DNA of 64,000 nucleotides from Actibacterium naphthalenivorans (GTDB lineage: Bacteria > Pseudomonadota > Alphaproteobacteria > Rhodobacterales > Rhodobacteraceae), in NCBI RefSeq assembly GCF_014196965.1, contig NZ_JACIEQ010000003.1:434001-498000 (forward strand), written 5' to 3'. Numbering within the stretch: the first letter of the stretch is position 1; each line of letters starts with the position of its first letter. The notes under the pieces are model-generated. The model did not search any database, was not told the DNA's origin, and saw nothing but the letters and a program-made list of their open reading frames with translations. The position numbers and the translations under genes are program-made. Shown piece after piece: positions 60,562 to 64,000 of this stretch.

Positions 60562-61431
60562 ATGACCAGCGATCCGGGGTTTTGGATTTTGCAGGGGCTC
60601 AATGCCCTGCAGCTTTCCATGCTGTTGTTTCTGTTGTCGGTGGGGCTGACCGTGATTTTCGGCCTGATGCATTTCGTCAACCTCGCCCATGGCGCGCTCT
60701 ATGCACTCGGGGCCTATGTGGCGGCAAGCGTTGCGGCGGCGGTCGGCTACTGGCCGGCCCTGATCGCGGCGCCGCTGGCGGTCGCTCTGGTCGGGGTCGT
60801 GCTGTATGGCGGCCTGATCAAGCGGATGCGCAAGGCGGGCCCGATGTCGCAGGTTCTGGTGACCTTCGGGCTGATCTTTGCCATGCTCGATCTGACGCGG
60901 ATCATCTGGGGCGATTTCGCCCTTGGGATTGACGTGCCGCAGATCCTGTCGGGGCGCGCCGCGTTTCTGGGCATAGAATACCCGATCTACCGGCTGTTCA
61001 TCATCGCGCTTGGGGGGCTGGCCTTTGTCGCGCTGACACTGGTTCTGTCGCGCACCCAGATCGGGGCAATGATCCGCGCCGGTGTGGACAATGACGAAAT
61101 GGCGGCCTGTCTGGGGATCAACGTCGAAAAGCTGTTCTTCATCGTCTTTTGCGTGGGCTGCGGGCTTGCGGGGCTGGCCGGGGCGATTGCCGCGCCGCTT
61201 TTGTCGGTGACCCCGGATATGGGCCTGCAAATCCTGATCCCCACCCTGATCGTGATCGTGATCGGCGGGCTGGGCAGCCTGCAGGGCGCCATCGCCGGGT
61301 CGCTGATCTATGGGTTCGTGCAGACCTTCGGCGCGGTCCTCGCGCCACAGCTGGCCTCGGTTCTCATCTACGCGCTGCTGGCCGCCGTGCTGGTGATCAA
61401 ACCGGCCGGGCTGTTCCCGGCGAAAGGATAA
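60562..61431 (+). CDS. ABC transporter permease, LivH type
   Basis: Membrane permease of 289 aa with about eight hydrophobic helices and family stretches LSVGLTVIFGLMHFVNLAHGALY and MIRAGVDNDEMAACLGINVEKLF, plus VIVIGGLGSLQGAIAGSL near the end. It pairs with the LivM-type permease encoded 3 bases downstream. Its job is import of the ligand bound by the upstream periplasmic protein, presumably benzoate. Confidence 0.92.
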   Translation: MTSDPGFWILQGLNALQLSMLLFLLSVGLTVIFGLMHFVNLAHGALYALGAYVAASVAAAVGYWPALIAAPLAVALVGVVLYGGLIKRMRKAGPMSQVLVTFGLIFAMLDLTRIIWGDFALGIDVPQILSGRAAFLGIEYPIYRLFIIALGGLAFVALTLVLSRTQIGAMIRAGVDNDEMAACLGINVEKLFFIVFCVGCGLAGLAGAIAAPLLSVTPDMGLQILIPTLIVIVIGGLGSLQGAIAGSLIYGFVQTFGAVLAPQLASVLIYALLAAVLVIKPAGLFPAKG

Positions 61432-61434
61432 GCA

Positions 61435-62436
61435 ATGTTCAGACACACACCTTTGCGGATCGCGACGCTTGTGCTGCTGGGCGCGGCGGCCATCCTTTAC
61501 GGCCTGAACGCCGAATATTTCGGCCTTGAGATCCTGACCGAGATTGCGATCCTTGCCATTCTGGTGATCGCGCTGGACATGGTGGCCGGGTTCGGCGGCA
61601 TGGTCTCGCTGTTTCACGGGGCGCTGATGGGGATCGGGGCCTATGGCTTTACCCTTCTGGCAACCAAGGCGGGGGTTGCGCCCCTGCCCGCGATGATCGG
61701 GGCCATGGCGCTTGGCGGGGTTGTCGGCTGGATCGTGGGCGCGATCTGCGCGCGGACCCATGGCATCTATTTCATCATGGCGACGCTGGCCTTTGGGCAG
61801 ATGGCCTATTCCTATATCTTTGAATCGTCGTTTTTCGGCGGCGATGACGGGCTGTCGGGCGCGCCCCGGCTGGACCTGTCGGGGCTGGGCATCGACCTGA
61901 ACGACTCGCGCGGGTTTGCGTTCTTCGCGCTGGCGCTGCTGCTGGCGGCCTATCTGGCGGCGGTGGCGATCCTGCGCTCGGGGCTGGGGCGCAGCGTCAC
62001 CGGCATCCTGCACAGCGAACAGCGGATGCGCGCGCTGGGGCTGAACGTCTGGCGTGTCAAGGCGGCGATCTTTGGCCTTTCGGGCGTGCTGGCGGGGCTG
62101 GCCGGGACGCTGGCGGCACAACATATCATGTATGTCTCGCCCGGCCTTCTGGCCTGGACCGTCTCGGGCGAAGCGCTGGTCGTGGTGATCCTTGGTGGGC
62201 TGGGCACCCTTGTGGGCCCCGTCGTGGGCGCGGCGTTCTTTGTCCTGCTCAAGCACGAGGTTAGCGCCCACACCACCCACTGGCATCTGGTCGTCGGCGT
62301 GATCCTGATCGCCGTGGTGATGAGCCGCGCCAACGGGATCTTCGGCTGGCTCGAAGCCCGCGTCGCCCGCTGGCAGGGCCGCACCCATGCCGCAAAGACC
62401 GGCAATCTGGCACTGGAGGGCGACAGCGATGCTTGA
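61435..62436 (+). CDS. ABC transporter permease, LivM type
   Basis: Membrane permease of 333 aa with about nine helices. Family segments are DMVAGFGGMVSLFHGALMGIGAY, IYFIMATLAFGQM, MRALGLNVWRVKAAIFGLSG and VVILGGLGTLVGPVVGAA. It overlaps the livG-type ATPase gene by 8 bases. Confidence 0.92.
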   Translation: MFRHTPLRIATLVLLGAAAILYGLNAEYFGLEILTEIAILAILVIALDMVAGFGGMVSLFHGALMGIGAYGFTLLATKAGVAPLPAMIGAMALGGVVGWIVGAICARTHGIYFIMATLAFGQMAYSYIFESSFFGGDDGLSGAPRLDLSGLGIDLNDSRGFAFFALALLLAAYLAAVAILRSGLGRSVTGILHSEQRMRALGLNVWRVKAAIFGLSGVLAGLAGTLAAQHIMYVSPGLLAWTVSGEALVVVILGGLGTLVGPVVGAAFFVLLKHEVSAHTTHWHLVVGVILIAVVMSRANGIFGWLEARVARWQGRTHAAKTGNLALEGDSDA

Positions 62437-63172
62437 GACCAGAAACCTCGATAAACGCTTTGGCGCCATCCATGTGACCCGCGATGTGTCGCTCAAGCTT
62501 GAAAAAGGTGAACGGCGAGTGATCCTTGGCCCCAACGGCGCGGGCAAGACCACGCTGTTCAACCAGCTTGTCGGTGAACTGAGCTCGGACAGCGGATCGA
62601 TCCATCTGGACGGCGAGGATGTGACCGGGCTCAGCGTGGCCAAACGGGCGCGGCGCGGGCTGTCGCGCAGCTATCAGAAGAACACGCTGTTCGACGGGCT
62701 GACGATTGCCGAAAACCTGGGGCTGGCCGCATCGGTGGCCCAGGGCCACGCCACCTCTTTGCTGCGCGACAGCCTGTCCCGGTCCGAGGTGCGCGAAACC
62801 GTGGCCGAGGTGGCCGCGCAGGTGGATCTTGCGCCGGTTCTGGATGCGCTTGTCAGCGAAGTGTCTTACGGCATACGCCGCCAGCTTGAGGTGGGCGTGG
62901 CATTGGCCACCCGGCCCAAGGTGATCCTGATGGACGAACCCACCTCGGGGGTCGGCCCCGAGATGGCGCATGGGTTTCACAAGATGCTCAACGATCTGCC
63001 GCGCGATCTGACGCTGCTGATCATCGAGCATGACATGGATCTGGCCTTTGATGTCGCCGACACGATCACGGTGCTGAACTATGGCGAGGTGGTGTTTGAC
63101 GGCCTTCCCGAAGCCGCGCGCAACAGTGCGATGTTGAAGGAAATCTATCTGGGGAGCTGGGAAGATGCTTGA
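62429..63172 (+). CDS. ABC transporter ATP-binding protein, LivG type
   Basis: ATPase of 247 aa. Walker A is GPNGAGKTT, Walker B VILMDEPTSG, and the switch histidine is in IIEHDMDL. The signature motif is unusual: VSYGIRRQLEVG where the LivG form is usually LSYGQQR.LEIA, so the conserved Gln is replaced by Ile. The segment GVGPEM also departs from the usual AGLNP. The start MLETRNLDKRF overlaps the LivM-type gene by 8 bases. Confidence 0.92.
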   Translation: MLETRNLDKRFGAIHVTRDVSLKLEKGERRVILGPNGAGKTTLFNQLVGELSSDSGSIHLDGEDVTGLSVAKRARRGLSRSYQKNTLFDGLTIAENLGLAASVAQGHATSLLRDSLSRSEVRETVAEVAAQVDLAPVLDALVSEVSYGIRRQLEVGVALATRPKVILMDEPTSGVGPEMAHGFHKMLNDLPRDLTLLIIEHDMDLAFDVADTITVLNYGEVVFDGLPEAARNSAMLKEIYLGSWEDA

Positions 63173-63875
63173 AGTGCAATCTGTTGACTCCGGCTATGGC
63201 GAAACGCAGGTGCTTTATGGCCTGTCCTTTCAGGCCGAACCGGGGCGGGTGCTGGCGGTGCTGGGCCGCAATGGCGCGGGCAAAAGCACCACGCTGAAAA
63301 CCATCATGGGGCTGCTGCCGTTGAACGGGGGCGATGTAAGCTTTGACGGGACGCCCCTGAACGATCTGCCCCCCTATGAGATCGCCAAGCTGGGCATCGC
63401 CTATGTGCCCGAAACGCGCGATATCTTTCCCTCGCTCAGCGTGCGCGAAAATCTCGAGCTGGCCTCCAAACGCTTCGCCGACGCGAACGGCAGCGGCGCG
63501 GCCTGGACGATTGACCGGGTGGTCGATCTGTTCCCCCGTCTGGCCGAGCGCATGTCGAACGGTGGCACCCAGCTTTCGGGCGGCGAGCAACAGATGCTGG
63601 CCATCGGGCGGGCGCTGCTGATGAACCCGCGTCTGCTGATCCTGGACGAACCCACCGAAGGTCTGGCGCCGATCATCGTCAAGTTGATCCACGACAAGCT
63701 GGCCGAGCTGAAAGCCGAGGGCCTGTCGATGGTTCTGGTCGAACAGAATTTCGGCTTCGCGACCAGCCTTGCCGATGACGTGGTCGTGGTCAGCAAGGGG
63801 CGCGTGGTCTGGCAGGGCGACGCGGCGGGCATCCGGGCGGATGAAGAGGCCCAGCACCGCTGGCTTGGGGTCTAG
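63165..63875 (+). CDS. ABC transporter ATP-binding protein, LivF type
   Basis: Second ATPase of the importer, 236 aa. Walker A is GRNGAGKST, the signature LSGGEQQMLAIGRAL, Walker B LLILDEPTEGLAP and the glutamine of VLVEQNFGFA, all canonical for LivF. It overlaps the livG-type gene by 8 bases and ends the benzoate operon. Confidence 0.94.
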   Translation: MLEVQSVDSGYGETQVLYGLSFQAEPGRVLAVLGRNGAGKSTTLKTIMGLLPLNGGDVSFDGTPLNDLPPYEIAKLGIAYVPETRDIFPSLSVRENLELASKRFADANGSGAAWTIDRVVDLFPRLAERMSNGGTQLSGGEQQMLAIGRALLMNPRLLILDEPTEGLAPIIVKLIHDKLAELKAEGLSMVLVEQNFGFATSLADDVVVVSKGRVVWQGDAAGIRADEEAQHRWLGV

Positions 63876-63884
63876 GGCCGTGCA

Positions 63885-64000
63885 TCAGATCGTGCGGCGG
63901 GCCACCCGCTGCGCGATTGACACGAAATTGTGGACGTGAATGCCCTGTTCATCGACGCGGTAATTTAAAGACACTTCTGTTCGCCCCAAAGGCGGGCTGA
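63885..64000 (-). CDS. C-terminal end of an unidentified protein, cut by the right edge
   Basis: On the minus strand an open frame enters from the right edge and ends at a TGA 9 bases from the livF-type stop. It gives 37 residues: SPPLGRTEVSLNYRVDEQG, then IHVHNFVSIAQRVARRTI. Regular alternation of charged and hydrophobic residues and codon choice like the neighbours suggest a real convergent gene rather than chance. I do not recognise the family. The gene body lies beyond the window. Confidence 0.5.
   Translation of the reverse strand, partial: SPPLGRTEVSLNYRVDEQGIHVHNFVSIAQRVARRTI

Noticed and set aside
60484-62643. 719-codon open frame on the minus strand opposite the ABC permease genes
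   Set aside because: It is antisense to livH/livM-type genes with strong family motifs; its translation is Gln/His/Arg/Asp-rich low-complexity sequence typical of GC-rich antisense frames.

Overview
The window is GC-rich chromosomal DNA of an alphaproteobacterium, most probably a Rhodobacterales/Rhodobacteraceae member. The evidence is a CobG-type (aerobic) cobalamin pathway with CobW and CobN, two TRAP carboxylate transporters, many 4-base ATGA gene overlaps and a very high-GC third-codon position. No rRNA, tRNA, CRISPR array or complete insertion sequence was found. Assignments rest on motifs and on family resemblance recalled from knowledge; no database search was run.

Layout. (1) 1-9344, minus strand: an aromatic-acid operon that enters the window at its 3' end. 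In transcription order it encodes an acyl/aryl-CoA ligase, a DctP-Q-M TRAP importer, a meta-cleavage-product hydrolase, a two-subunit LigA/LigB-type extradiol dioxygenase, a Rieske ferredoxin, ring-hydroxylating dioxygenase alpha and beta subunits, and a cis-dihydrodiol dehydrogenase (cut by the left edge). A perfect 8-2-8 palindrome lies ahead of the first gene. (2) 9612-12762: an OmpR-type two-component system, divergent from a secreted low-complexity protein and a secreted four-EF-hand protein. (3) 12775-35952: about 23 kb of cobalamin genes. They cover nucleotide-loop assembly (cobS, cobT, cobU, alpha-ribazole phosphatase), aminopropanol arm synthesis (PduX-like kinase, cobD, cbiB), cobQ and cobO. 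A riboswitch-led corrin operon follows (DUF1636-cobW-cobN-cobG-cobH-cobI-cobJ-[cobK antisense]-cobL-cobE-cobM-cobB-cobA). A second riboswitch precedes a lone CbiM-like cobalt transporter component and cobF. (4) 36058-39703: a TetR regulator with matching operator-like repeats, a DUF1348 protein, a PNPOx-family flavoprotein, an IS3 transposase remnant and an FUSC-type exporter. (5) 40020-51353: a MarR regulator flanked by two pairs of GACAG-N4-CTGTC boxes. One pair faces a DUF2236/MpaB-like oxygenase and an aromatic-type outer-membrane protein. The other faces a gentisate operon (fumarylacetoacetase-type hydrolase, flavin hydroxylase, second TRAP importer, VanA/VanB-like Rieske O-demethylase, gentisate 1,2-dioxygenase). 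(6) 51374-63875: an aldehyde dehydrogenase, an AraC regulator and a benzoate operon (catB-benABCD plus a Liv-type ABC importer).

How it works together. Three aromatic routes flank the B12 block: a meta-type ring cleavage route, a gentisate route and the benzoate/catechol ortho route. Each has its own importer, and the gentisate and benzoate routes have an adjacent regulator. In the gentisate operon an O-demethylase, a 3-hydroxybenzoate 6-hydroxylase-like enzyme, gentisate dioxygenase and an FAH hydrolase suggest 3-methoxybenzoate -> 3-hydroxybenzoate -> gentisate -> ring cleavage (inference). The benzoate operon makes catechol and has muconate cycloisomerase, but catA and catC are not in the window. 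The B12 genes give a nearly complete aerobic pathway; the CobS/CobT chelatase partners of CobN and the lower-ligand gene bluB are not here.
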